A stretch of 64,000 nucleotides of DNA from DATATJ01 sp963789075 (GCA_963789075.1 CAWBJQ010000014.1:186001-250000), one strand, 5' to 3'; shown: positions 26,448 through 34,768, numbered from the stretch's first letter. Translations and numbers: made by a program. The notes: generated by a model from the sequence alone, not told the origin.

Positions 26448-27917
26448 CTACTTCACGGCGAAGGTGGCGAGCAGCGGACGATGATCCGACGGCATGATGC
26501 CGTTTGCGTCGCGCGTGTCCACGACCTGCACGTGCTGCAGTGTGAGGTGCTGCTCGCCGTGTGAGTAGAACACGTAATCGATCCGGCCGTTTCGCGTGTA
26601 GCCGTACGGGTTGTCCGGCGCCGACTGCTGGATGCCGAGCTTCACCGCTTCCGCCCACCCATCATAATAAGCTTGCGTAAAGGTGCCAATCTCGGTCGAG
26701 TACGGCAGAGCGTTGAAGTCGCCGAGGACGATGCGGTCTTCGGCAAAGCCGGCCGCGTAGGGCACGAGCTCGTTCACCTGGATGATCCGATTCCCTTCGT
26801 CGTACGGATCGAGGTGCGTCGACATCACGTTGATGTTCCGCCCATTGACCGTCACCGTGATGCCGCCGACGGTCCGGTCGCGCCCCGTGCTGTACTCGTG
26901 CCGGTAGCTCGCACTGAATGGAATCTTCGAAAGAATCGCGTTGCGAATGCCCGGCGACGTCCACTGCCCGTAATCCTGGATGTCCAACGTGTACCAGGTG
27001 ACGCCGGTCTTCTGCTCGAGCATCGCCTTGTACTGCAGAACGCCGTTACCGCTATCGTATGAGTCCTGCGACTCTATCTCTACCAGCGACACGATGTCGG
27101 GATTCATCTTGACGATCCAGTTCGCGACGCGGTTCGGATCGTAGACGCCGTCCGTGCCGATGCCGCCGTGGTGCACGTTGTACTGGAGCACCTTGAGCGT
27201 GCCGCTGGTCGCCGTGCTCGACGCCGGAGGCGGGGCAGTCGCCGTGGACCCGTACGTGACGACGAGCGAGGGGCGATTGGCCACCGTGACGTCATTGGGC
27301 GTGTAGTACTGACGGTACGACTCGCTTGTCGGGGCGTCGAGGTCGATCAGCGCGATGCGGGTGTAGCGCGACGAGCCGAGCGCACCGGAGACGGCGGACT
27401 TCACCAGCGCCGTGACGTTGAAGCTGACGCGCGTGCCGGCGACGTTGCTGACCGACTGCACGGCGATTTGCGTACCGAGATCGCCGCCAGCCGTCGTCCA
27501 GTTCTCGCCGGACCGGCGCTGGTTCCACGTGGTTTCAGTCTCGGTCCAGGACTGTGTCACTTGATATGCCGCGATCCGGCGGGTCGTCGCGGCGCTGGCG
27601 GTCTTCACGACGAGCGTGAGCGTCGCGGAGGTGACGCTACTTCCGGCTGGAATCGTGCTCTCGGTATCGAACTTGAGGAGCGCATGGCGCTCATAGCTCA
27701 TGTCGGTCGCCTGTCGCGTCTCGAGCAGCGTGCCGATGTTCGTATTCGCGTAGGTGCCGCCCCGCAGGGTGGCGTACACGACCTGTGTTGACGGCGCACT
27801 GAGCGTCAGTGTCGTTTGCGCAGAAGCCGCCAGCGCGCTCGCTAACATCGCCGCGAATGCCAGCGCAATCCGTACGCACACACGTCGTCGATCTCCGGCA
27901 GACACACGTGCCCGCAT
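26448..27917 (-). CDS. exported DNRLRE-domain protein with endonuclease/exonuclease/phosphatase domain
   Basis: A 489-residue protein with a signal peptide (IALAFAAMLASALAASAQ). Residues 35-215 are a DNRLRE surface domain (YATLRGGTYANTNIGTLLETRQ, ALLKFDTESTIPAGSSVTSATLTLVV, WNQRRSGENWTTAGGD, FNVTALVKSAVSG). A serine/alanine linker leads to an EEP-fold domain from about 240: VLQYNVHHGG, DIVSLVEIES, NVMSTHLDPYDEGNR, VLGDFNALPYS, RIDYVFYS and the terminal SDHRPLLATF. Catalytic His, Asp, Asn and the SDH motif are present, so metal-dependent hydrolysis of nucleic acid or phosphoesters outside the cytoplasm is likely. Exact substrate unknown. Confidence 0.88.
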   Translation of the reverse strand: MRARVSAGDRRRVCVRIALAFAAMLASALAASAQTTLTLSAPSTQVVYATLRGGTYANTNIGTLLETRQATDMSYERHALLKFDTESTIPAGSSVTSATLTLVVKTASAATTRRIAAYQVTQSWTETETTWNQRRSGENWTTAGGDLGTQIAVQSVSNVAGTRVSFNVTALVKSAVSGALGSSRYTRIALIDLDAPTSESYRQYYTPNDVTVANRPSLVVTYGSTATAPPPASSTATSGTLKVLQYNVHHGGIGTDGVYDPNRVANWIVKMNPDIVSLVEIESQDSYDSGNGVLQYKAMLEQKTGVTWYTLDIQDYGQWTSPGIRNAILSKIPFSASYRHEYSTGRDRTVGGITVTVNGRNINVMSTHLDPYDEGNRIIQVNELVPYAAGFAEDRIVLGDFNALPYSTEIGTFTQAYYDGWAEAVKLGIQQSAPDNPYGYTRNGRIDYVFYSHGEQHLTLQHVQVVDTRDANGIMPSDHRPLLATFAVK

Positions 27918-28295
27918 GAGTCCTCCCCCCGCGAAATTTGCCGTTCGTTCGTTGATGAAGGCGCGCGCCGGGACGGCGAGCGTCGTTGGCGTTAGAAGCG
28001 CAAAGGCTGAGCCAGAATCAGAATTGTCGAAAACACGAAAGAAAAGCTGAGTTGTTGGAATTTTTACCAGCGCGGCGCTCAGAAACAGAACTCAACGGTA
28101 TGACGTGAATTACACACGGGCTGCAGTCCTGGCGACAAATGCCAACGTTTTTCGATCTCAGCACTGTGCATGCGCTTACTGACCAGTTATGATTCAGAAC
28201 ACGACGGTGCTCAGATCGATTTGAGATCGCGTGAGACGTCGATTTCTGTCCAGATACTGGACAGTCTAGAATCGAGCGGACTTGGAGTGGACACG
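27918..28295. other. 378-bp intergenic region
   Basis: The region separates two divergently read genes and should contain both promoters. The AT content is higher than in the genes around it. The only feature I can define is the palindrome at 28246-28264. No plausible open reading frame is present. Confidence 0.6.
28246..28264. promoter_or_regulatory. perfect 19-bp palindrome, candidate operator
   Basis: CTGTCCAG-ATA-CTGGACAG, 8-bp perfect arms around 3 bases, 31 bp upstream of the methyltransferase ATG at 28296. The symmetry and position suit a dimeric repressor site. I cannot name the regulator. Confidence 0.5.
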
Positions 28296-29298
28296 ATGAA
28301 CCAACAGCCCTCACCGGAGCTTTTCTTTTCAACCGTCTTTGCGTTCCAGCGGACATTCGCGCTCAAGGGCGCGATCGACCTGAACCTGTTTACCGCGATT
28401 GCCGAAGGCAACTCGACGGCGAAAGCGATTGCGGCTCGATGTCAGGTCTCGGAGCGGGGGACGCGGATTCTGTGCGACGTACTGACCGTCGACGGCTTTC
28501 TGACCAAACAGGACGGGCGCGTACGCGTTGACCCCGGATTCTGCGATGTTTCTGGATCGGCGCTCGCCGGCCTATCTGGGCGGCGTGACGGAGTTCCTCA
28601 ACGATTCGACCATCATCAACTCGAACAGCGACGTCGCCGCCATCGTTCGCAAGGGCGGCACGGTGCTGGCCGAAGAGACCGTCTCGCCAGAGAATCCCGT
28701 GTGGGTCACATTCGCGCGCGCGATGATGCCGATGATGATGATGCCCGCGAAGACCATGGCGAAGATTGTCGGCGTTGATGCGAACAAGAAAATCAAGCTG
28801 CTGGACATCGCCGCCGGGCACGGCATCTTCGGCATTGCATTCGCGCAGGAGTACGCGAATGTCGACGTCACGGCCCTGGATTGGGCCCCGGTGCTGGAAG
28901 TCGCCAAGGAGAACGCGCAGAAGTTCGGGGTGGCGGGTCGCCATCATCTGCTGCCCGGCAGCGCGTTCGATGTGGACTTCGGCAGCGGATACGACCTGGT
29001 GCTGCTGACCAATTTTCTTCACCACTTCGACGCCGCGACGAACGAGACGCTGCTGAAGAAAGTCCACGCGGCACTGAACCCCGGCGGCCGCGCCGTGGCG
29101 CTGGAATTCATCCCGAACGAGGACCGCGTCACGCCGCCCATGCAGGCCAGTTTTGCGCTGACCATGCTGGCGTCCACGGCGGCCGGAGACGCCTACACGT
29201 TTGCGGAGCTGCAGCGGATGTTCGCCAACGCCGGATTTGCGCGCAGCGAGATGCACGAGGTGCCGCCATCAGAGCGCATGGTGGTGTCTTACAAGTGA
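28296..29298 (+). CDS. O-methyltransferase-like SAM enzyme with dimerisation domain, one frame change
   Basis: Start ATG at 28296. The first frame gives a helix-turn-helix-like dimerisation domain (FSTVFAFQRTFALKGAIDLNLFTAIAEGNSTAKAIAARCQVSERGTRILCDVLTVDGFLTK). At about 28519 one extra base shifts translation to YALTPDSAMFLDRRSPAYLGG, then the SAM domain: KLLDIAAGHGIFGIAFAQEYANVDVTALDW, LPGSAFDVDFGSGYDLVLLTNFLHHF, HAALNPGGRAVALEFIPNED. This is the acetylserotonin/caffeate O-methyltransferase-like architecture, complete at about 333 residues. The methyl acceptor is unknown. A perfect palindrome upstream suggests regulated expression. Confidence 0.82.
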
Positions 29299-29305
29299 AC
29301 GAGCG

Positions 29306-29845
29306 CTATTGCCCGCGGAACGTGCACTCGCCGGTATAGTCGAACGTCGGGTTGCCTTCCGCGTTCAGACCGGTGCCGACGACGTCGAGCCTGCACCGGA
29401 CTTTGGGACCTGCGATGTGGTCGTATAGAAAGACCTGGCCCCTCTCCTTGCCGGTGGCGAGGTTGGCTTCGAAGTGAAATTGATCGTCGTGAATGAGGAC
29501 CGGCGCTGATCCGGCCACCGTTCCCGAATACACCTGGTCGCCCGTATTCACGAGCGTCCCGCGTACGAAGTCGAAGACCGAGGTGACGTGATACAGCACG
29601 CGTCCCGTCAGATCACCCTTGAGGTTCACGCTCTCCGTGCTCTGCTGAATCTTGCCGGTCGGCGTAGCCTCCTCTGAGTGCACGATCGCAGTGTCGAGCA
29701 GATCCACGCCGCTTCCTGATACCGAGACAGACTTGGTGGGCTCGTCATGGCGTGCCTCGGCCACAGCAGTCGCAGGCTGCATGCTGGCCGAGCCGATGAA
29801 AAGTCCGGCGAGGGCGACGAGCTCGAGTGATCGGCACGTCATCAT
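29306..29845 (-). CDS. exported hypothetical protein
   Basis: A 179-residue protein with a signal peptide (LELVALAGLFIGSASMQPATAVAEA). The mature part is beta-rich: SVNLKGDLTGRVLYHVTSVFDFVRGTLVNTGDQVYSGTV, LIHDDQFHFEANLATGKERGQVFLYDHIAGPKVRCRLDVVGTG, ending FDYTGECTFRGQ, with two cysteines that could pair. The order of strands recalls small secreted beta-barrels, but I do not recognise a family with known function. It is convergent with the methyltransferase, 7 bp between stops. Confidence 0.6.
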   Translation of the reverse strand: MMTCRSLELVALAGLFIGSASMQPATAVAEARHDEPTKSVSVSGSGVDLLDTAIVHSEEATPTGKIQQSTESVNLKGDLTGRVLYHVTSVFDFVRGTLVNTGDQVYSGTVAGSAPVLIHDDQFHFEANLATGKERGQVFLYDHIAGPKVRCRLDVVGTGLNAEGNPTFDYTGECTFRGQ

Positions 29846-30019
29846 GAAAATCTCCTTGACGCCACCGTATGCGCTCCGCCGACGTGCGCCAAGACGACAA
29901 AGCAGGCAGCGTCGCCCGTGGCCCGCTTTGGCCCACTCCGGCCAACGAGGGTGGGACGCTCGGCTCGGCTGAGGCCTTCGCGCGACACCGATCGGGAAAG
30001 GGTTCTAGAATGAGCCCGC

Positions 30020-31660
30020 GTGCCAGCCCAGTCCGGTGATCGCCTCGATTCCTGGAAAGAAATTGCCACGTACCTGAACCGCGGCGTGCGCACCGTGCGC
30101 CGCTGGGAGCGGGAAGAGCAGTTGCCGGTGCACCGTCACCAGCATCGCGTGCTCGGCAGCGTCTACGCGTTCAAGTCCGAGATCGAGGCCTGGCGCCTCA
30201 CGGACCCTCGGCACACCGCGGCGCGCACAGCAGCCTGCTCCGCTGGGCCCATGGCGGCGCCGTTGAAATCGATCGCGGTGCTGCCGTTCGCGAACTTGAG
30301 CACCGATCCCGAAAACGAGTACTTCGCGGACGGTCTGACCGACGAAGTCACGGCCGACCTCTCCAAGGTACGGTCTCTTCGCGTAATCTCGCGCACTTCG
30401 TCGATGACGTTCAAGAACACGACCAAGGACGCGAAGACGATCGCCGGTCAGCTGGGCGCGCGGTATCTCCTCGCCGGCAGCGTGCGCCGGGCCGGCGGCC
30501 ACCTGCGGATCACCGCGGAGCTCGTTGACGCCGCGACAGACGTCCACCTGTGGGCCGACAAATACGACGGCACCGTCGACGAGGTGTTCGCGTTCCAGGA
30601 ACGCCTCGCGCGCGTGATCGTCGACGCGCTCGAGCTCCGTCTGACCGCCGACGAAGATCGGCGCCTCGCCGAGCGGCCGATCGGCGACGTGCACGCGTAC
30701 GAGTGTTACCTCCGGGCCCGCCAGGAGGGATGGCGCTGGCGCCGCGACGCGATCGATCACGCGATTCAACTTCTGCGCAACGGATTGGAGCTGGTTGGCG
30801 ACAATGCCGGCCTGTACGCCGCACTGGGCCTCGCACACCTCCAGTACCGAGAGGCGGGCATCGACTTCGGCGAACACCCGCTCGACGAAGCCGAGGCGTG
30901 CGCCCGCAAGGTGTTTGCCCTCGATCCGGCGTCTGGTTCCGGATTGCAGCTGCGCGGCTGGATCCATTACTCGCGCGGGCGAATCCAGGATGCCGTCGGC
31001 GACTTGAAAGCCGCGCTCGACATCGACGCCAACAACGCCGACACCCTGAGTCTATTGAGTAACTGCTATCTGATCTCGGGGAAGGTCGCGGCCGCCCGCC
31101 CCCTGATCGAGCGTCTGCTCGCGGTCGATCCGCTGACGCCGGTGAGCCGCTGCATGCCCGGGTGGGCCGATCTTCTCGAGGGAAAGTTCGCCGCCGCCGT
31201 CGAGCCGTATCGGCGGATGTTCGAAATGGACCCGAGCAACCCGATGGCGCGGCTTTTTTACCTCTGGGTGCTGGTTCTCAACGGCCGCGCGGAGGCGATC
31301 GCGCCGATCTTGCAGACGTTCCCCGCCGACGTGCGCGAGACCGTTCCCGCGCAGCTGGCGTTCTTTCTGGCGCACGCGCTAGCCGGCAACGGCGCCGACG
31401 CGCACGCGCTCGTCACACCGGAGCTCGAGGCCGCCGCCACCGCGACCGATCTATTTCCGCGGGTTCTTGCACAGGGCTACGCGCTGGCCGGCCTGCCGGA
31501 TCGCGCGATGCACTGGCTCGAGATCGCCGTCGACCGCGGCTTCATCAACTATCCCTTCCTCGCGGAGCACGATCCGTTCTTCAGTCGCCTCCGTGACGAT
31601 CCGCGATTCCTGCGGGTGATGGACTCCGTTCACGAGCGGTGGGAGCGCTTCAAAATCTGA
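30020..31660 (+). CDS. soluble MerR-like helix-turn-helix regulator with TPR repeats
   Basis: A 546-residue protein starting at a GTG. Residues 8-62 are a compact DNA-binding head (DRLDSWKEIATYLNRGVRTVRRWEREEQLPVHRH, VYAFKSEIEAWR), of the excisionase/MerR-like type. From residue 78 it has the module SIAVLPFANLSTDPENEYFADGLTDEVTADLSKV, YLLAGSVRRAGGHLRITAELVDA and DVHLWADKYDGTVDEVF, followed by TPR repeats to the end. Unlike the regulator at 2663-4585, no transmembrane helix separates head and module, so it should act in the cytoplasm. It is likely a one-component sensor; signal and targets are unknown. Confidence 0.87.
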   Translation: MPAQSGDRLDSWKEIATYLNRGVRTVRRWEREEQLPVHRHQHRVLGSVYAFKSEIEAWRLTDPRHTAARTAACSAGPMAAPLKSIAVLPFANLSTDPENEYFADGLTDEVTADLSKVRSLRVISRTSSMTFKNTTKDAKTIAGQLGARYLLAGSVRRAGGHLRITAELVDAATDVHLWADKYDGTVDEVFAFQERLARVIVDALELRLTADEDRRLAERPIGDVHAYECYLRARQEGWRWRRDAIDHAIQLLRNGLELVGDNAGLYAALGLAHLQYREAGIDFGEHPLDEAEACARKVFALDPASGSGLQLRGWIHYSRGRIQDAVGDLKAALDIDANNADTLSLLSNCYLISGKVAAARPLIERLLAVDPLTPVSRCMPGWADLLEGKFAAAVEPYRRMFEMDPSNPMARLFYLWVLVLNGRAEAIAPILQTFPADVRETVPAQLAFFLAHALAGNGADAHALVTPELEAAATATDLFPRVLAQGYALAGLPDRAMHWLEIAVDRGFINYPFLAEHDPFFSRLRDDPRFLRVMDSVHERWERFKI

Positions 31661-31687
31661 CAGTCCGCGATCCCGTTCGCCTCACGT

Positions 31688-31702
31688 GGCGGACGGTCCG
31701 CC
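31688..31702. terminator. possible terminator between convergent genes
   Basis: GGCGGAC-G-GTCCGCC, a perfect palindrome in the 60-bp gap between the stop of the TPR regulator and the stop of the OsmC-family gene. It can fold on both strands; no T-run. Confidence 0.35.
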
Positions 31703-31720
31703 TGAACGCGGACACGACTA

Positions 31721-32200
31721 TCACCTGGGCGCAATCAGATCGACAGACGAGGACAGGGCGATGGCGCCGTGGAGCGTGCGATACAACGGACAGTGCATGG
31801 CGTACAGCCCGTGCACGCGTTCGACGACGTCGCGCGTCTGCTCGAGTGCCGCCAGGCGCATCGCTACGTGAATGCGGCGGATCACCAGCACGCCTTCTTC
31901 GGTTTCGACCTCGCCCGTCACGTCGGCCGTGAGCCGGCCGTCGCTTGCATCGATGTGACGCGCTTCCAGCGCGCCTCCAAAGGTGCCCATCATTCAACCA
32001 GCGGTCGCCGCGATCACGTAATCGATCGTCGATGCGTGCGATTCGGTCAGCTTCGCCGGGTCGACTTTGTAGTGCTCGGCGATTGCGCCGTGGACGCTGA
32101 AGACCACCGGCAGGGCTTCGCCAGGTAGCTGGGCGATCCGCAGCGGACCCTTCCGCCGTTCGATGTGTGCCCTCGATGTGTACACGACTGTCGACATCAT
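31721..32200 (-). CDS. OsmC-family peroxiredoxin-like protein, probable selenoprotein (in-frame TGA)
   Basis: Read through one in-frame TGA (31996-31994) the gene gives 159 residues of an OsmC-family protein. The first part ends SHASTIDYVIAATAG, the TGA is codon 69, and the same frame continues MMGTFGGALEARHIDASDGRL, RRIHVAMRL and YAMHCPLYRTL with Cys137. In OsmC proteins the codon at the TGA is the catalytic cysteine at the start of the central helix, paired with the later cysteine. A hairpin suitable as bacterial SECIS follows the TGA. AAGGAG overlaps the stop of the upstream peroxiredoxin-like gene, indicating translational coupling. OsmC/Ohr proteins reduce organic hydroperoxides. Without selenocysteine insertion only a 68-residue fragment would be made. 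Confidence 0.8.
31958..31974 (-). promoter_or_regulatory. candidate bacterial SECIS hairpin of the OsmC-family gene
   Basis: In the mRNA, GCGCGC and GCGCGU pair (5 GC pairs plus one GU) around the loop UGGAA. The stem begins 20 nt and the loop lies 26-30 nt after the UGA at 31996-31994, and G is the second base of the loop. Published bacterial SECIS rules place the loop about 16-37 nt after UGA with a G among its first two bases. Confidence 0.6.
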
Positions 32201-32207
32201 CTCTCCT

Positions 32208-33290
32208 TCATGGCCGTTTGGCGCGTTCGAGATCGAGCGGCTTGACGCCGATGGTCCACGACAGCGGCATCGACAGCGGAGGGAAACAGACCGCGTCGTC
32301 GCACGCCTGATAGTCGAACGTGCCCGTGATGGTCATCATCGAAATCCCTTTGAGAGCGGCGCTTCCCGCCTTCGATGCGTCGAGCATCACGTCCTGAACG
32401 ATTCGGAACGGGTGCTGATACACCGGGACGTGCTCGTTGAGCGGCTTGAAGAAATAGTCCTCGGGCTTCGGGAGCTGTGCTGCTCTGATCACGAGGCCTG
32501 GCTGCGGCTCCAGTTTCAGCGTGATCGGTCGATAGCCCGACACGTTCGGCGCGTACACGTGCACGTGCGCGGCGGGTGTCACGTCCAGCACTAACGAAAA
32601 GTGAGTGCCCGAAGCGGCGACCTGATCCGTCGAGTACGACGTTAGATCGAGATGGGCACCCTTGATCCTCGTGGCGGGCGCGTCGACGTGACGGCCCAAC
32701 CGGACCAGCAGGCTCGACACCGTGTTTCGTTCCTCATAAGTCGGCTCGAAGACCCGTGACGTCACGACCGCATTCCGATCCACGATGAAGGTGCCCGGAA
32801 ATGGATAGCCGTACAGCTGATTCTTGGGATCGATCGTCGTGTTCAGAATCCCGTACTTCCTGATGATCGTCGAGCCCGCATCCGAGAGCAGCGGAAACGT
32901 GATGCCGCGCCGCGCGGAGAAGTCGGCGAGCACGCTGGTCGGGTCGTAGCTGATGGCGGCGAGTCCCAGGCCACCCTTGCGAATTTCGCCGAGCCGGCCT
33001 TGCAGCTCCACGAGCTGCGTTTTGCAGTACGGTCACCAATCGGCCGATCGGAAGAAGACAATCACCGCACCGTTCGGTCCGAGGATCGATTTCAGTGAAT
33101 GTGGCGCGCCGTGCTGATCGGGGAGTGTGAAATCCGGTAACGTCTCGCCGATCTTCGGGCCGACCGCCTCGACATCGACGGTCGCCGCCGGACCGATTGA
33201 CTGCGGAGCCGCTGTCGGTCCCTCCGTCATCGCCAGTGCCACCAGGCAGATGCCAAGACCGAGGCCAAGCCCGCGGAGTTCATGCAGCAT
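32208..33290 (-). CDS. peroxiredoxin/thioredoxin-fold protein with DsbD-alpha-like domain, probable selenoprotein (in-frame TGA)
   Basis: Read through the TGA at 33035-33033 the gene gives 360 residues. From the ATG at 33290 there is a signal or anchor segment (LRGLGLGLGICLVALAMTEG), then GETLPDFTLPDQHGAPHSL, GAVIVFFRSADW, the TGA as codon 86, and PYCKTQLVELQGRLGEI in the same frame: family members read WCPYCKTQL, so TGA replaces the first cysteine of CxxC, giving UxxC89. The redoxin domain continues to about residue 195. The C-terminal domain (HVHVYAPNVSGYRPITL, TGTFDYQACDDAVCFPP with C330 and C335) resembles the DsbD alpha domain. Probably a periplasmic thiol/selenol reductase or peroxidase, coupled to the OsmC gene downstream. 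Confidence 0.82.
33002..33018 (-). promoter_or_regulatory. candidate bacterial SECIS hairpin of the peroxiredoxin-like gene
   Basis: In the mRNA, GCAGCUC and GAGCUGC form a perfect 7-bp stem with loop GUG. The stem begins 15 nt and the loop lies 22-24 nt after the UGA at 33035-33033; the loop starts with G. This fits the spacing and loop rules of bacterial SECIS elements. Confidence 0.65.
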
Positions 33291-33440
33291 ATGTTCACAA
33301 TATCCGATGGCCGCGAATTTATTCCCTGATGTGCTGAGTGGTGCGCCCGCGCCCGGAGATCTTGCCGTTGCGACGGATCCCAGTGCGGCGGCGTCCAACA
33401 ACTCGCGCGCCCGAGTGCGCGTTGGAGGCATAGGAAGAAT

Positions 33441-33743
33441 ATGGTGACCGTATCATTGTTCGTTCGACTCGAGGCCAAGCGCGGTAAAGAGAAGGAGGTA
33501 GAGGCATTCCTGCGTGGCGGCCTCACGTTGGTTCAAGCCGAGCCGGCCACGACGGCGTGGTTCGCGCTGCGGATGGGCCCGTCCACGTTCGGCATCTTCG
33601 ACGCGTTCCCTGATGAGGCGGGGCGCCAGGCTCACCTCGCCGGTCGCGTCGCCGCGGCGCTGATGGCACAGGCGGCCGACCTGCTCGCCGAGGCGCCGGC
33701 GATTGAAAAGATCGATGTGCTCGCGGCCAAACTTCCCGGCTAG
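33441..33743 (+). CDS. antibiotic biosynthesis monooxygenase-fold (ABM) protein
   Basis: A 100-residue single-domain protein. VTVSLFVRLEAKRGKEKEVEAFLRGGLTLVQAEPATTAWFALRMGPSTFGIFDAFPDEAGRQAHLAGRV is a typical ferredoxin-like ABM domain, found in small quinol monooxygenases and in many uncharacterised stress proteins. It usually acts as a dimer in the cytoplasm. It starts divergently from the selenoprotein-candidate operon (about 150 bp between starts) and its stop codon overlaps the stop codon of the convergent YitT-type gene within CTAG. A redox role linked to the neighbouring operon is possible but only by position. Confidence 0.83.
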   Translation: MVTVSLFVRLEAKRGKEKEVEAFLRGGLTLVQAEPATTAWFALRMGPSTFGIFDAFPDEAGRQAHLAGRVAAALMAQAADLLAEAPAIEKIDVLAAKLPG

Positions 33744-34585
33744 AGTCCGGCGTGCTTCACCACGCCGCCATCCACGTCCGCTACCGGATGCGAGACGATG
33801 AACGCGTGCGGATCGGCGTCGCGCACAATTGCCTTCACACGCCCGATTTCAAGGCGGGTGACGACGCAGTAGAGGATGTCCTGATCGACGCCGCTCAGGC
33901 CGCCATAACCTCTGTACACGGTCACGCCGCGTTCCAACTCCACCGTAATGCGATCCCGGATGGCGGCGTCGTGCCGGGAGATGATTGTGATTGCGGTGAA
34001 CTCCTCGAGACCGTAAATTACGAAATCCAGCGTTCTGGCAGCCGTTACGTACGTCAGGATTGAGTAGAGTGCCGGCTCAATGCCGAGGATCGACATTGCG
34101 ACGAGAAACAGGGCGATATTGAAGAGCAGAATCACATCGCCGACCTTCAGGAGGTGAGTGCGTTTGCTGATCACCAGCGCCGCGATCTCGGTGCCGTCGA
34201 GCACGGCGCCGCCCCTCACCGCCAGACCGATTCCGGCGCCGATGAAGAAGCCGCCGAATACGGCTGTCAGCAGGCGATCCGGCGTGACGTCTGGAAAATG
34301 AATCGTCGCCAGCGCGGCGGCAAGCCCCGTGATCGCCAGCGTGCTGCGGATCGCGAACGCCCCGCCCAGCTGACGGTAGCCGAGGACTACGAATGGCGCG
34401 TTGACCAGCGGCAGCCACAGCGACAGCGGCATCGTGGTGATTTGGGCAAGGAGCATCGAGATGCCCGTCACGCCGCCGTCGATGAAATTGCTCGACAGGA
34501 GGAATCCTTTGAGGCCCATGCCGGCGGCCAGGATGCCTGCGATAATCAGCAGTGCGTTGAGCGCCTCGCGGCGAATTCTCACCAT
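33740..34585 (-). CDS. YitT-family membrane protein (DUF161 plus DUF2179)
   Basis: A 281-residue protein. The N-terminal half has five to six hydrophobic helices (ALLIIAGILAAGMGLKGFLL, GVTGISMLLAQITTMPLSLWLPLVNAPFVVLGYRQLG, FGGFFIGAGIGLAVRGGAVLDGTEIAALV). The C-terminal soluble domain from about residue 195 (AITIISRHDAAIRDRITVELERGVTVYRGYGGLSG, LYCVVTRLEIGRVKAIVRDADPHAFIVSH) is DUF2179. This is the complete YitT architecture; the family is widespread in bacteria, with no firmly established function. It appears to be transcribed alone. Confidence 0.9.
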   Translation of the reverse strand: MVRIRREALNALLIIAGILAAGMGLKGFLLSSNFIDGGVTGISMLLAQITTMPLSLWLPLVNAPFVVLGYRQLGGAFAIRSTLAITGLAAALATIHFPDVTPDRLLTAVFGGFFIGAGIGLAVRGGAVLDGTEIAALVISKRTHLLKVGDVILLFNIALFLVAMSILGIEPALYSILTYVTAARTLDFVIYGLEEFTAITIISRHDAAIRDRITVELERGVTVYRGYGGLSGVDQDILYCVVTRLEIGRVKAIVRDADPHAFIVSHPVADVDGGVVKHAGL

Positions 34586-34615
34586 CGGATGAGCTCCGTT
34601 TCGACAGGATGAGCT

Positions 34616-34729
34616 GGGGACAGGTCTCCATACGCAACGCGGAGACCTTCGTGGGCGACAGGTTTCCGTACGTCACGCGGAGACCTTCGTGGGGACAGGT
34701 CTCCATACGTCACACGGAGACCTGTCCCC
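34616..34729. repeat. three tandem copies of a 37-38-bp palindromic element
   Basis: Three imperfect units start near 34616, 34653 and 34691. Each begins G(G/C)GACAGGT(C/T)TCC(A/G)TACG and contains (C/A)CGGAGACCT. The last unit is a perfect inverted repeat: 14-bp arms GGGGACAGGTCTCC and GGAGACCTGTCCCC around 11 bases. In the first two units the right arm ends TTCGTGG instead. The array lies between the YitT gene start and a small membrane ORF. It looks like a REP-type element array. Confidence 0.85.
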
Positions 34730-34768
34730 ATGCTCTGGCGGGCGTCCGGCTTGCGAATTGCGTCCGCG

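Noticed and set aside
34616..34729. CRISPR array
   Set aside because: Units are directly adjacent without unique spacers, only three copies exist, and no cas gene is in the window; a palindromic repeat array fits better.
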